From Terribacillus halophilus (GTDB lineage Bacteria; Bacillota; Bacilli; Bacillales; Amphibacillaceae), in contig NZ_LT727828.1 of assembly GCF_900162685.1 (NCBI RefSeq), positions 708,824 through 772,823 of the forward strand: 64,000 nucleotides of DNA, in the 5' to 3' direction. This document shows, piece by piece, positions 23,019-31,293 of this stretch. Numbering within the stretch: the first letter of the stretch is position 1; each line of letters opens with the position of its first letter. A model generated the notes under the pieces. It was not told the origin of the DNA, ran no database searches, and saw nothing but the letters and a program-made list of their open reading frames with translations. The position numbers and the translations under genes are program-made.

Positions 23019-24530
23019 ATGAAGTCGAAACTTCGCATCGCCAGTTTGCTGCTGTTATTGGTGACGCTCTTACTGAAGGTATCCGGTTTGATTCGTGATC
23101 AGCTGATTACCTTTTACTTCGGAGCATCCAGTGAAGCAGATGCTTACTATGCGGCATTTGCATTACCAAATATGTTCATTCTGTTCCTGACAACAGGAAT
23201 GAAGAGCGCATTTGTACCTAGTTTCATTAAATATGAAGAGAAGAATAAAGGGTTGTCTCATCTTCAAAATGTATGGAAAGGCACGCTGCTGTTCAGTTTG
23301 CTCCTATCCATTCTGTTCATTGTCATTGCACCTGTTTATATCCAGCTTCTGTTTCCCAACTTGACAGGTGATACAGCACAGATGGCAACAATCATGACAA
23401 TTATATTTCTTTCTTCGTTTTTATTTGTCGGAGTCAATGCTGTGCTTGAGGCGTATTTTGATGCAGAGAACAAATATTACTTATCCGTTCTAGCCCAAGC
23501 GATTGTCTTGTTAGGAACAATCGGGAGTGCTTTACTCTTTGCTGATAAAATCGGAGCTTATGCTTTTGCTTTCGGTAATTTAGCAGGTGTTATTTTGAGC
23601 TTGCTCTTTAAATTACTACTGCTGCTGCCCAAACGCACCCTTCGATTGGAAGGCAAGATTAATTGGGCAGAGAACAAGCGGTTTTTCCGCATTTTCATAC
23701 CTGTAGCACTCACTGCCATGATTGGACAGATTACATTAACCATTGATACATCGTTTGCTAATAGGCTTGGAGACAGCTTTGTTACATATCTGAATATCGC
23801 CAAGAATTTAACGCAATTTCCGCAGAATATTGTGGGGGTTACGATAGGGACGATTGTATTTCCGCTTCTGGCAGCTGCATACACAAAAGGAGATATGCCG
23901 GGGTTCAAGGCGAATATTACACGAGGCTTGCAAATTATGTACTTCACACTGCTGCCAGTACTGACAGGAATGATGCTGCTGATGCCCGAGATTGTTTCTA
24001 TATTATTTGAAAATGGTAAATTCACGGCACTGCATACAGAAGAGACGAGCATTGCAGCTTATTATTATTTCGGAACGATACTTTTCTACAGCTTGGTTAT
24101 CATCGTTAACAATGGCTTTTATACAATGGAAAAAGGGCATTACATGATGCGCCTCGGATTTCTGTCCATCGCTTTGAAGCTCGTCCTTAACTACATATTC
24201 ACAGAAAGTTTCGGTTTTATCGGCATTCCGTTGTCGTCATCGGTAACAGGCTTTATCTATGCGCTGACTTGTTTCCTTTTGTTCCGCAAACTTATGGGGG
24301 GCATTCCACTTAGGGAGATGCTTCTAGATGTTGCGAAAACGACAATCAGTGTACTTATCATGGGGATTGCTGTTTATCTGCTAAAAGACGCAGTTGATCA
24401 GCTGCAGCCGATTTTCACGATCCTGCTTTGTTCAGTTAGTGGAGTCATCGTATTTCTGCTCTGCGTATTCCTGATGAAAATACAATCATTTTACATCCTA
24501 TTGGGAAGAGGCGGCTCCGCTGCTAAGTAA
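23019..24530 (+). CDS. MurJ/MviN-like lipid-linked polymer flippase
   Basis: 503 residues with about fourteen membrane helices, MOP superfamily. The N-terminus LLLKVSGLIRDQLITFYFGASSEADAYYAAFALPN is the MviN/MurJ signature, with basic residues in the first helices. MurJ flips lipid II; in Firmicutes clusters such paralogues more often flip lipid-linked polysaccharide units. The ATG at 23019 has GAGAGAGG upstream; a longer frame from 22926 lacks a site. Followed directly by an O-antigen ligase-like gene and an ALG14/ALG13-like pair, which supports a polysaccharide-export role rather than lipid II. Confidence 0.82.
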   Translation: MKSKLRIASLLLLLVTLLLKVSGLIRDQLITFYFGASSEADAYYAAFALPNMFILFLTTGMKSAFVPSFIKYEEKNKGLSHLQNVWKGTLLFSLLLSILFIVIAPVYIQLLFPNLTGDTAQMATIMTIIFLSSFLFVGVNAVLEAYFDAENKYYLSVLAQAIVLLGTIGSALLFADKIGAYAFAFGNLAGVILSLLFKLLLLLPKRTLRLEGKINWAENKRFFRIFIPVALTAMIGQITLTIDTSFANRLGDSFVTYLNIAKNLTQFPQNIVGVTIGTIVFPLLAAAYTKGDMPGFKANITRGLQIMYFTLLPVLTGMMLLMPEIVSILFENGKFTALHTEETSIAAYYYFGTILFYSLVIIVNNGFYTMEKGHYMMRLGFLSIALKLVLNYIFTESFGFIGIPLSSSVTGFIYALTCFLLFRKLMGGIPLREMLLDVAKTTISVLIMGIAVYLLKDAVDQLQPIFTILLCSVSGVIVFLLCVFLMKIQSFYILLGRGGSAAK

Positions 24531-24563
24531 ATTGGCAAGAGTGGCACGAAGGAGGACATTCAG

Positions 24564-25949
24564 TTGCAAGCGTTGATGCAAAGACTTAAAGCTAATCATC
24601 ATATATTAGAAAAATTATTCATTTTCTTTATACTAGCCCAGCCTTTTCTTGATTTGCTGGCGTATTTCTCCATACCGGTTTCGAATCCGATACGACTTCT
24701 CGTTATTCCAATAGGCATGCTGTACATGCTTAGTTACCCGGATAAACGGTGGAGCAGAAATACATGCATTTACATGGCTGTTCTTGCCGTTTATTTTGCA
24801 GCCAATTTTGCTATCAATATGATATGGAAAGATCCTGTATCGGCTGTGGAAGAGCTGACGTTCATTCTTAAGACTTTCTTCTTCATCACAGCTCTGCTCG
24901 TTTATGTCATGATATTCCGTCATCTTGGTGAGAATCGTGATTGGAAGGTCACGATACCAAAGTATCTGTTCATCAATACAAGCGTTGTCAGCGTCGTTAT
25001 GCTGATTGCCGAGTTAACGGGAACAGGCAAGCGCAGCTACGACTACTTGGCCAAGCAAGGTCATTCTGGCTGGTTCTTTTCAGGGAATGAAATCAGTGCC
25101 ATTTTAGGAATGGGTTTCTGCGGAGCAATCATCTACTACCTGTTCGTTAAAAAAGGGATGCTCGCACAAGTTATCTGCACAGCACTTGTAGCTGTCATGA
25201 TATGGGCAATGCTGACAATCGGTACAAAGGTTGCATTTGGAGCTGCTTTCGTTGTTTTAGGGTTTGCGTTCGTTCTGCTGCTCATACAAGCCATTGTAAA
25301 GCGAAATAACTTCATTCAGGCAGGTGTTGTACTCGTATTATTGGCTATCACCGTATTTGTCACACCAGAAATGCCGATCGGCAATAACCTTGGTTTATCC
25401 GTTGAAATGGCCAATGAAAAAGCACAGAAGCAGGAAGAAGCACTAGCAACAACACCGCTTCCAGAAGAAGTGGAAGAAGGTGAGGTCCCGCCTCCGGGCA
25501 GTGTCAGACAGTGGAGTTCCTGGCAGCTCATGGCCTTAAACGGCCGGGAGGAGTATTTCGGTACAGTTCTATACTACTTTGAGCATGCACCAGTCATCCA
25601 AAAAGTCTTTGGAATGGGTATTGGCGGGAACTACACAGGAGAGAAACCGCGTATTATCGAGATGGATATTCTTGATTGGTTCTTTGGCTTCGGTTATCTA
25701 GGCACAATCATTCTCATACTTCCTTTACTGTTTGTTATCGGCAGTATTCTTGTATTTATTTTCAAGCAGCGTTTCCGGACTTTAAATGCCACGGCATTAT
25801 TTACAGGTGCCGGTGCTTGTATAGGGCTCGGAGCAGCGTTTATAGCTGGTCATATTCTGTCATCTCCGGCATCCGGATTTTATTTGGCACTGCTCCTCGG
25901 GTTCCTATATGGATTACTCAGACAGAAACCGGAGAAGTTCTTTCAATAG
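24564..25949 (+). CDS. O-antigen ligase/polymerase-like membrane protein
   Basis: 461 residues, about eleven membrane helices and one large outside loop (about 275-355) with an acidic, Pro-rich stretch (PLPEEVEEGEVPPPG) ending in WQLMALNGREEYF. R-x-x-Y/F in that loop and the two-part helix layout are those of the Wzy/WaaL family, which polymerise or ligate lipid-linked sugar repeats on the outer face. TTG start at 24564 with AAGGAGGA upstream. Lies 33 bp behind the flippase gene, so flipping and polymerisation are probably coupled. Confidence 0.78.
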   Translation: MQALMQRLKANHHILEKLFIFFILAQPFLDLLAYFSIPVSNPIRLLVIPIGMLYMLSYPDKRWSRNTCIYMAVLAVYFAANFAINMIWKDPVSAVEELTFILKTFFFITALLVYVMIFRHLGENRDWKVTIPKYLFINTSVVSVVMLIAELTGTGKRSYDYLAKQGHSGWFFSGNEISAILGMGFCGAIIYYLFVKKGMLAQVICTALVAVMIWAMLTIGTKVAFGAAFVVLGFAFVLLLIQAIVKRNNFIQAGVVLVLLAITVFVTPEMPIGNNLGLSVEMANEKAQKQEEALATTPLPEEVEEGEVPPPGSVRQWSSWQLMALNGREEYFGTVLYYFEHAPVIQKVFGMGIGGNYTGEKPRIIEMDILDWFFGFGYLGTIILILPLLFVIGSILVFIFKQRFRTLNATALFTGAGACIGLGAAFIAGHILSSPASGFYLALLLGFLYGLLRQKPEKFFQ

Positions 25950-25982
25950 CATCTAACCATAATGGAATGGAGCGAATTGTTG

Positions 25983-26453
25983 ATGAAAAAGAAAAAACTG
26001 CTTCTGATCTCATCCATCGGCGGACATTTAACGCAGCTTTTGCAGCTGGAGCCATTGTTTAAGGAATATGACTATCATATCGTGACGGAGAAATCCGAAA
26101 TTACGGAACAGATGAAAGGGAAGCACCCGATGAGCTTTCTTGTCTACGGGGCACGTAATTATCCTTTTCGCTATATTTTCAAGTTCAGTTATAACATCAT
26201 CAAGTCAATCTTTCTATTCTTGAAACATCGTCCGGATGTCGTTATCTCCACAGGTGCGCATACATCCGTTCCGATGTGCTATATCGCTAAACTTTTTGGG
26301 AAAAGAGTTATCTTTATTGAAAGCTTTGCAAAGTCTACGTCACCCACTATTTCAGGGAAGATGATTTATCCAATTGCTGACTTATTTATCGTGCAATGGG
26401 AAACGATGAAGCAGATTTATCCGAAAGCCGTCTATGGGGGGTCCATCTATTGA
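25983..26453 (+). CDS. ALG14/PssD-like glycosyltransferase membrane subunit
   Basis: 156 residues. KLLLISSIGGHLTQLLQLEPLF is the N-terminal signature of ALG14/PssD/Cps14F; one hydrophobic surface (YIFKFSYNIIKSIFLFLK) anchors it to the membrane, and VVISTGAHTSVPMCYIAKLFG follows. This subunit holds the lipid acceptor and recruits the catalytic ALG13-like partner. ATG at 25983 (TTG at 25980 possible) with GGAG upstream. Stop and next start overlap (TTGA), so the two subunits are translationally coupled. Confidence 0.87.
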   Translation: MKKKKLLLISSIGGHLTQLLQLEPLFKEYDYHIVTEKSEITEQMKGKHPMSFLVYGARNYPFRYIFKFSYNIIKSIFLFLKHRPDVVISTGAHTSVPMCYIAKLFGKRVIFIESFAKSTSPTISGKMIYPIADLFIVQWETMKQIYPKAVYGGSIY

Positions 26454-26929
26454 TACTCGTTGTCTTAGGAACCCATGAACTTCCCTTCACACGTCTCCTG
26501 GAAGAAGTAGAGCGGCTGAAGAAGGAAGGCTTTATAACGGAAGAAGTCATCGTCCAAGCCGGCCATACGAAGTACGAAAGTGATGTGCTGAACATCAAGC
26601 CATTCGTTAACTACGAAGTAATGGATCAGCTAATGGAAGATGCTAGCGTTATAATTACACATGCAGGCACAGGATCTGTTATTTCTGCTTTAAAAAAGGG
26701 GAAGAAGGTAATTGCAGCAGCACGGCTGAAAAAGTATGGCGAACATAATGATGATCACCAGCTTCAGCTTTTATCTATTTTTCTGGAGCAAAAGCATATT
26801 CTGAGCTGGGGAGAAGGCGAAGATCTTAGTAAGGTAATGAAACAGACAGTAAGCTTTGAGCCAGTCCCGTTCAAATCTGGTAAAGAGAAAATGTTCTCCA
26901 TTCTAACCAATTTTATTAAAGAAGCATAA
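26450..26929 (+). CDS. ALG13/PssE-like catalytic glycosyltransferase subunit
   Basis: 159 residues. LILVVLGTHELPFTRLLEEVE at the start and SVIITHAGTGSVISALKKGKKVIAAARL with EHNDDHQLQL near the middle are the donor-binding C-terminal half of GT28 (MurG-like) enzymes, as in PssE/Cps14G. With the previous gene it forms a two-part transferase for the second sugar of a lipid-linked repeat unit. TTG start at 26450 inside the stop of the upstream gene; the G-rich GGGGGG lies before it. The longer frame from 26396 would overlap by 57 bases and is rejected. Confidence 0.87.
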   Translation: MILVVLGTHELPFTRLLEEVERLKKEGFITEEVIVQAGHTKYESDVLNIKPFVNYEVMDQLMEDASVIITHAGTGSVISALKKGKKVIAAARLKKYGEHNDDHQLQLLSIFLEQKHILSWGEGEDLSKVMKQTVSFEPVPFKSGKEKMFSILTNFIKEA

Positions 26930-26933
26930 TGAA

Positions 26934-26950
26934 TGTTAAGAAAATGTAAA
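26934..26950 (+). promoter_or_regulatory. Perfect WalR-type box before tagO
   Basis: TGTTAA-GAAAA-TGTAAA fits TGTWAH-N5-TGTWAH without mismatch. A second element, TTACAT-TGG-ATGTAA (26979-26993), abuts the -35. Confidence 0.6.
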
Positions 26951-26993
26951 TAGCCGTCACACCGCCGTCATACAAACTTTACATTGGATGTAA

Positions 26994-27022
26994 TTGAGTT
27001 TTGCTAGCAGAAACATTATAAT
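26994..27022 (+). promoter_or_regulatory. Sigma-A promoter of tagO
   Basis: TTGAGT, 17-base spacer holding the palindrome TGCTAGCA, then TATAAT. Leader to the ATG is about 100 bases. Confidence 0.8.
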
Positions 27023-27129
27023 AGTACAGAGCATGAATAGAATACTGTCGAAATCTAGTAGCTTATAATACTCGAAAAATAAAAGAATACTCAAATACGT
27101 TTGCAAGCAAGCTATTTAGGAGGATACGA

Positions 27130-28221
27130 ATGGTACACATAACGCCTTTAATCATAGCGTTGGCAGCATGCTTCGTTTTATCGCTAGTGCTGACACCTAT
27201 GGTGAAAAAGCTGGCATTGGCAATCGGAGCAACAGATAAACCAAACGCTAGAAAAGTACACCAGAAAATTATGCCGCGGCTTGGCGGACTGGCCATTTAC
27301 ATCAGTTTCATCCTTGGTTATCTGATTTTCATGCCAAATGATTCGAATACTGCACCTATCTTGATTGGTGCAACAATGATTACACTAATTGGAATGTTGG
27401 ATGATAAATTCATCTTATCAGCAAAAGTAAAGCTTATCGGTCAGATTGCAGCAGCGACGATAACAGTCCTTGGCGGCATTCGGATTGATTTTGTAACACT
27501 GCCATTTGTTGACCGAATTGAATTTGGAGCGTGGGCAATCCCTATTACGATCCTTTGGATTGTCGGTATTACAAACGCAATCAACTTAATCGATGGATTG
27601 GATGGATTGGCAGCAGGCGTTTCCGCCATCGCTTTGTTCACGATTTCTATGATCGCAATCAGCATGGGGAACCCGCTTTCTGCAATGATGGGTGTGCTCC
27701 TATTGGGAAGCACGCTTGGTTTCCTAGTCTTTAACTTCCACCCAGCGAAGATATTCATGGGAGATACAGGAGCATTGTTTCTTGGCTACATGATAGCCGT
27801 ACTATCTGTCAGCGGGCTGTTCAAGAACGTCGCATTGTTCTCTTTGATTGTACCGATTATCATTCTGGGAGTTCCCATCTTGGATACGACTTTCGCAATC
27901 ATTCGACGGATCGTGCAAAGGAAACCATTATCAGCGCCGGATAAGTTTCACCTGCATCACTGTCTGTTGAATCTAGGATTCTCTCATCGTCAAACCGTTA
28001 TCGTCATTTATGCAATTAGCGGTATCTTCAGTATTACAGGTGTGCTGTATACAGAAGCAACGATGTGGGGATCGGCTATCCTAATTATTTCTCTGGCAAT
28101 ACTCATTGAACTAATCGTTGAAATTACAGGACTCATCAGCGAACGCTATCGTCCGTTACTCAACATGGTTGGTTTTCATAAACAAACAGAAGAAGAAAAA
28201 CGTAAACGACAGCATCAATAA
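27130..28221 (+). CDS. tagO: Undecaprenyl-phosphate GlcNAc-1-phosphate transferase
   Basis: 363 residues, about eleven membrane helices, MraY/WecA/TagO family. Motifs: DKPNARKVHQKIMPRLGGLAI, the Mg-binding LIGMLDDKF region, NAINLIDGLDGLAAG, KIFMGDTGALFLGY, and the cytoplasmic HLHHCLLNLGFSHRQT loop typical of GlcNAc-1-P transferases. TagO makes undecaprenyl-PP-GlcNAc, the first lipid intermediate of wall teichoic acid and often of other wall polymers. ATG at 27130 with TAGGAGG upstream. Own promoter and terminator, separate from the tar genes but beside them. Confidence 0.93.
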   Translation: MVHITPLIIALAACFVLSLVLTPMVKKLALAIGATDKPNARKVHQKIMPRLGGLAIYISFILGYLIFMPNDSNTAPILIGATMITLIGMLDDKFILSAKVKLIGQIAAATITVLGGIRIDFVTLPFVDRIEFGAWAIPITILWIVGITNAINLIDGLDGLAAGVSAIALFTISMIAISMGNPLSAMMGVLLLGSTLGFLVFNFHPAKIFMGDTGALFLGYMIAVLSVSGLFKNVALFSLIVPIIILGVPILDTTFAIIRRIVQRKPLSAPDKFHLHHCLLNLGFSHRQTVIVIYAISGIFSITGVLYTEATMWGSAILIISLAILIELIVEITGLISERYRPLLNMVGFHKQTEEEKRKRQHQ

Positions 28222-28226
28222 TAGGA

Positions 28227-28262
28227 AGACCCCTTCTCCAATCGGAGAAGGGGTCTTTTTAT
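28227..28262 (+). terminator. Terminator after tagO
   Basis: AGACCCCTTCTCC pairs with GGAGAAGGGGTCT, followed by TTTT. Confidence 0.92.
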
Positions 28263-28264
28263 GC

Positions 28265-28296
28265 AAAAAAACACGCTGATATAAAATCAGCGTGTT
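28265..28296 (-). terminator. Terminator after tagB (minus strand)
   Basis: Minus strand AACACGCTGAT pairs with ATCAGCGTGTT and is followed by a T run (A run at 28265-28270 on the plus strand). Confidence 0.88.
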
Positions 28297-29494
28297 AGCG
28301 TGTTGTCTGTGCAGACGGCTTTACTGTTGCAGCAACAGCCGTATGGGACGAATACATAGCTTGGACGAGCTGGTCGCTCGCATGGCCATTGGAATACTGG
28401 TTCCATTGTTTAGCGAAAGCTTGCACTTTTTCTAATTGGAAATCATTCTTTTTAATCGCCTTAATTATTGCTTTTGTATCTCTTACCATTGGACCAGGTA
28501 AAGATTCGAGATATTCATCCGGTACTCCACGTTTCCTCTGGTAATCTTCCAAGTCATAGGTAAAGAAGATGATCGGCCGATTTAGCAGAGAATATTCAAA
28601 TGGAATAGAGGAATAATCGGTAATTAAAATGTCGGTCACTAATAAAAGCGGATTGATATTTTTATGGTGTGTTACATCAATAACAAAGTTTGGGTAAACA
28701 TTAGCCAAATCCCAAGATACTGCAGGATGAAGACGCAGGAATAAGACATACTCTTGACCTAGTTCCCGGTATAGGCGTTCAATATCCAGTGCTATCTTCG
28801 GTTTGTCCAATTCGTCATCACGGTAAGTTGGCGCGTACATAATGACCTTGCGCTTCTTTAGCACAGGATACTGTTCTAATAAGCTCGCTTCACAAGCTGC
28901 TATATTGTCCTGATTGAAAAAGAAGTCCGTTCTAGGCATACCAGTACGCAATATGTTCGTATTAGATAGCCCAAAACTTTCTTTAAAAATAGCGGCCATC
29001 TTTTCAGAGCCTACTGTGACATAAGAGAACTTGCTATACACTTTTTTGAATCTTTCCTGCGCTCTGATAGTTCTCATTTCGACAGAAGGATCCATTAATC
29101 CAAATTTTTTAAGTGCACCAGCTGCGTGCCATAATTGTATGCACTCCACATTCTCTTTAAAATCGGTTACGGCTAAAAATCCAAAATAGTTATCTACCAT
29201 TACAATACGAGAAGTTGCTAGATGATAGATGCCTTTTACATATGCTGAGAAATTTACTAAGGAAAAAGGAATAATTTTTGATTGAATACTACTAAAATCT
29301 TCACGACAAGAAGGGGTTTTTAATATAACTACTTCTCCTGCATTCCACTTCTCCAACGATTTTGCCGTATATAAGATATTATCCCCAAAAGAAGAAACCA
29401 GAGTGGTTTTGTTCTTTTGAGGAAATAACTTACATACTATGAAAATTATTTTGAAGAAAAGTAGATAAAGAGAAATGGCAAGCTCTCTAACCAT
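28295..29494 (-). CDS. tagB: CDP-glycerol:poly/primer glycerophosphotransferase TagB/TarB-like
   Basis: 399 residues. GT-B-like glycerophosphotransferase: IQLWHAAGALKKFG (catalytic His region), MYAPTYRDDE, FLRLHPAV, and ILITDYSSIPFEYSLLNRPI, which are the conserved stretches for CDP-glycerol binding. The N-terminal amphipathic helix (LAISLYLLFFKIIFIVCKLF) is the membrane anchor seen in TagB. Its size and coupling to tagD point to the primase that adds the first glycerol phosphate to the ManNAc-GlcNAc linkage unit. The ATG at 29494 overlaps the last codons of tagD by 8 bases, so the two are translated together. Confidence 0.85.
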   Translation of the reverse strand: MVRELAISLYLLFFKIIFIVCKLFPQKNKTTLVSSFGDNILYTAKSLEKWNAGEVVILKTPSCREDFSSIQSKIIPFSLVNFSAYVKGIYHLATSRIVMVDNYFGFLAVTDFKENVECIQLWHAAGALKKFGLMDPSVEMRTIRAQERFKKVYSKFSYVTVGSEKMAAIFKESFGLSNTNILRTGMPRTDFFFNQDNIAACEASLLEQYPVLKKRKVIMYAPTYRDDELDKPKIALDIERLYRELGQEYVLFLRLHPAVSWDLANVYPNFVIDVTHHKNINPLLLVTDILITDYSSIPFEYSLLNRPIIFFTYDLEDYQRKRGVPDEYLESLPGPMVRDTKAIIKAIKKNDFQLEKVQAFAKQWNQYSNGHASDQLVQAMYSSHTAVAATVKPSAQTTR

Positions 29495-29885
29495 TATCCA
29501 CGTCCAACAAATCACCCTTTATTTTAGTAGTAGATATTCCAATCGTTCTAGGAAGATAAATGACATTACAGTAATCCTTTAGATAATCAAATTTTCCTTC
29601 CCAGTCATCTCCCATGACAAAAGTGTCAATTTCATACTTCTTAATATCCTCAATTTTTTGTTCCCAGCTATCTTCAGCAATCACTTTATCAACGTAGCGA
29701 ATAGACTCTAAGATCATTTTTCTATTATCAAAACTATGATAAGATTTCTTGTTTTTTTCTTTATTAAAAGCGTCAGAAGAAATACCGACAATCAAATAGT
29801 CGCCCATTTCTTTCGCGCGATGAAGTAAATTCACGTGGCCCCAATGCAACAAGTCAAACGTTCCATACGTTAACACCTTTTTCAT
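29487..29885 (-). CDS. tagD: Glycerol-3-phosphate cytidylyltransferase
   Basis: 132 residues, full length. Nucleotidyltransferase fold with TYGTFDLLHWGHVNLL (HxGH motif) and the closing RTIGISTTKIKG signature. Makes CDP-glycerol from CTP and glycerol 3-phosphate for the linkage unit. Minus-strand ATG at 29885 with GGAAGGAG upstream. Cotranscribed with tagB from a promoter at 29984-30012; the leader starts with a terminator-like hairpin. Only this donor plus the TarI/J products are needed for a ribitol-phosphate polymer on a glycerol-phosphate primer. Confidence 0.95.
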   Translation of the reverse strand: MKKVLTYGTFDLLHWGHVNLLHRAKEMGDYLIVGISSDAFNKEKNKKSYHSFDNRKMILESIRYVDKVIAEDSWEQKIEDIKKYEIDTFVMGDDWEGKFDYLKDYCNVIYLPRTIGISTTKIKGDLLDVDNG

Positions 29886-29937
29886 TGAGAAGCTCCTTCC
29901 AGATTTATAGAAATATATATGGAATATTATTAAGTTA

Positions 29938-29978
29938 AATAAAAAGGCGTAAATCATATATGAGCGATTTACACCTCC
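29938..29978 (-). promoter_or_regulatory. Terminator-like hairpin at the 5' end of the tagD-tagB mRNA
   Basis: Minus strand GGTGTAAATC pairs with GATTTACGCC (one U-G) and is followed by TTTTTATTT. It begins about where the transcript from the 29984-30012 promoter would start, so it is either an attenuator or a 5' stabiliser. Confidence 0.6.
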
Positions 29979-29983
29979 TTAAC

Positions 29984-30012
29984 ATTATATTAACGTTTGG
30001 CTTAAATATCAA
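29984..30012 (-). promoter_or_regulatory. Sigma-A promoter of tagD-tagB
   Basis: Minus strand TTGATA, 17-base spacer, TATAAT. A TGTAAA...TTTAC inverted pair lies just upstream. Confidence 0.85.
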
Positions 30013-30416
30013 GTAAACTCTTTACTTTACATTAATTTCATGTGAAGATACAACCCTTACAATGGTAAAATTAAAACTTGTTGGATTTTTTTATAGAATA
30101 CGCTTAATTTGTCAGTACAACTTTTTTTTGCTTTTTAATCCAACTTGATAAGAATCTTCAAGTTATGCAGATTAAAAGGTCTTCTTTTCTTACCGTGCTT
30201 CGTTGAGAAGCCTCAAAATACTAATCAGATAAGCAAATTGCAGATTTCTTTTTTCTATAGTAATTAGACAACCTCATCTCACCATCTTAATAAAGTTCTT
30301 TAAGAGGGGGCTGATACTGGAAGAAAAGCTGTTTATATATATGAGAATAAGTGTCTGTTTGTCGACAAATACTACATCTATGTTACAGGTAATGCTAGAA
30401 TGTTACAGTGTTGTCG
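30013..30416. other. Divergent intergenic region between tagD and tarI
   Basis: About 400 AT-rich bases without a supportable gene. It contains the perfect palindrome TTTGTCGACAAA (30358-30369) and two TGTTACAG words 20 bases apart (30381, 30401). A 57-codon frame from 30342 has no ribosome site and no recognisable product. Confidence 0.5.
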
Positions 30417-30445
30417 TTGCCAAACGTTTTGAAATCATATATCAT
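30417..30445 (+). promoter_or_regulatory. Possible promoter of the tarIJ operon
   Basis: TTGCCA, 17-base spacer, TATCAT, about 130 bases before the tarI start. Confidence 0.5.
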
Positions 30446-30579
30446 TTATCTGGATATTTTATTTTACAAAAAATGAACAAAATCCATTTTAATTGTGAAG
30501 CAAACGTAAATGATTAGCTTAGTGGTTGAATCATTATTTAAGTTAAAGTCTTGAGAAAATTTACCGAAGAGGTGACTAT

Positions 30580-31293
30580 ATGATTTACGCTGGAATATTG
30601 GCAGGTGGAAAAGGTACAAGAATGGGAAATGTACCAATGCCCAAGCAGTTTTTGTTATTAAACGAGAAACCGATTATAGTGCATACAGTAGAAAAGTTTA
30701 TTTTAAATAGTCAGTTTGACAAAATTATCATCGCAACGCCCAAAGAGTGGGTTAATCATACGTTAGATATTTTAAAGAAGTACAAACTTAACCTTCCTGT
30801 GGTAGAAGTAATTACCGGCGGCAGTGATCGAAACGAAACGATTATGAGTATTGTGAATTATATTGAAAAAGAGAATGAACTTACGGATGATGATATCCTA
30901 GTAACACATGATGCTGTTCGTCCATTTTTGACACATCGTATCATTCAAGAGAACATCGAAAATGGTCTTGAGAATAGTGCCGTTGATACAGTGATTCCTG
31001 CAATAGATACGATTGTAGAGTCGGAGGATAAGGATTATATTACTTCAATCCCTAGAAGAGATCACATGTATCAGGGACAGACTCCTCAAACATTTAAAAT
31101 AGGTGTATTTAAAGATCTATACAGCAAGTTATCACAAGAAGAGAAAACAATTCTTACCGATGCTTGTAAGATTTTCTCTTTAAAAGGCGAACAAGTAAAA
31201 CTTGTACAAGGTGAGATCTTTAACATAAAAGTAACAACACCTTATGATTTGAATGTTTCGAATGCTATTATTAAAGGGAGCTTGAACCAATGA
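30580..31293 (+). CDS. tarI: D-ribitol-5-phosphate cytidylyltransferase
   Basis: 237 residues, IspD/TarI family. CTP-binding [13 protein letters not shown] at the N-terminus, [13 protein letters not shown], and [10 protein letters not shown]. Pairing with a TarJ dehydrogenase shows it acts on ribitol 5-phosphate rather than in isoprenoid synthesis. Makes CDP-ribitol. ATG at 30580 with AAGAGGTG upstream. The stop overlaps the tarJ start by four bases (ATGA), so the two are coupled, as in S. aureus and B. subtilis W23. Confidence 0.95.
   Translation: MIYAGILAGGKGTRMGNVPMPKQFLLLNEKPIIVHTVEKFILNSQFDKIIIATPKEWVNHTLDILKKYKLNLPVVEVITGGSDRNETIMSIVNYIEKENELTDDDILVTHDAVRPFLTHRIIQENIENGLENSAVDTVIPAIDTIVESEDKDYITSIPRRDHMYQGQTPQTFKIGVFKDLYSKLSQEEKTILTDACKIFSLKGEQVKLVQGEIFNIKVTTPYDLNVSNAIIKGSLNQ

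Noticed and set aside
30342-30515. 57-codon frame before tarI
   Set aside because: No ribosome site, odd composition (Cys, Val runs), no similarity recognised, and it spans the likely tarI promoter.
29886-30579. Insertion sequence or phage remnant in the AT-rich tag/tar gap
   Set aside because: No transposase or integrase fragments, terminal inverted repeats or target duplications seen.
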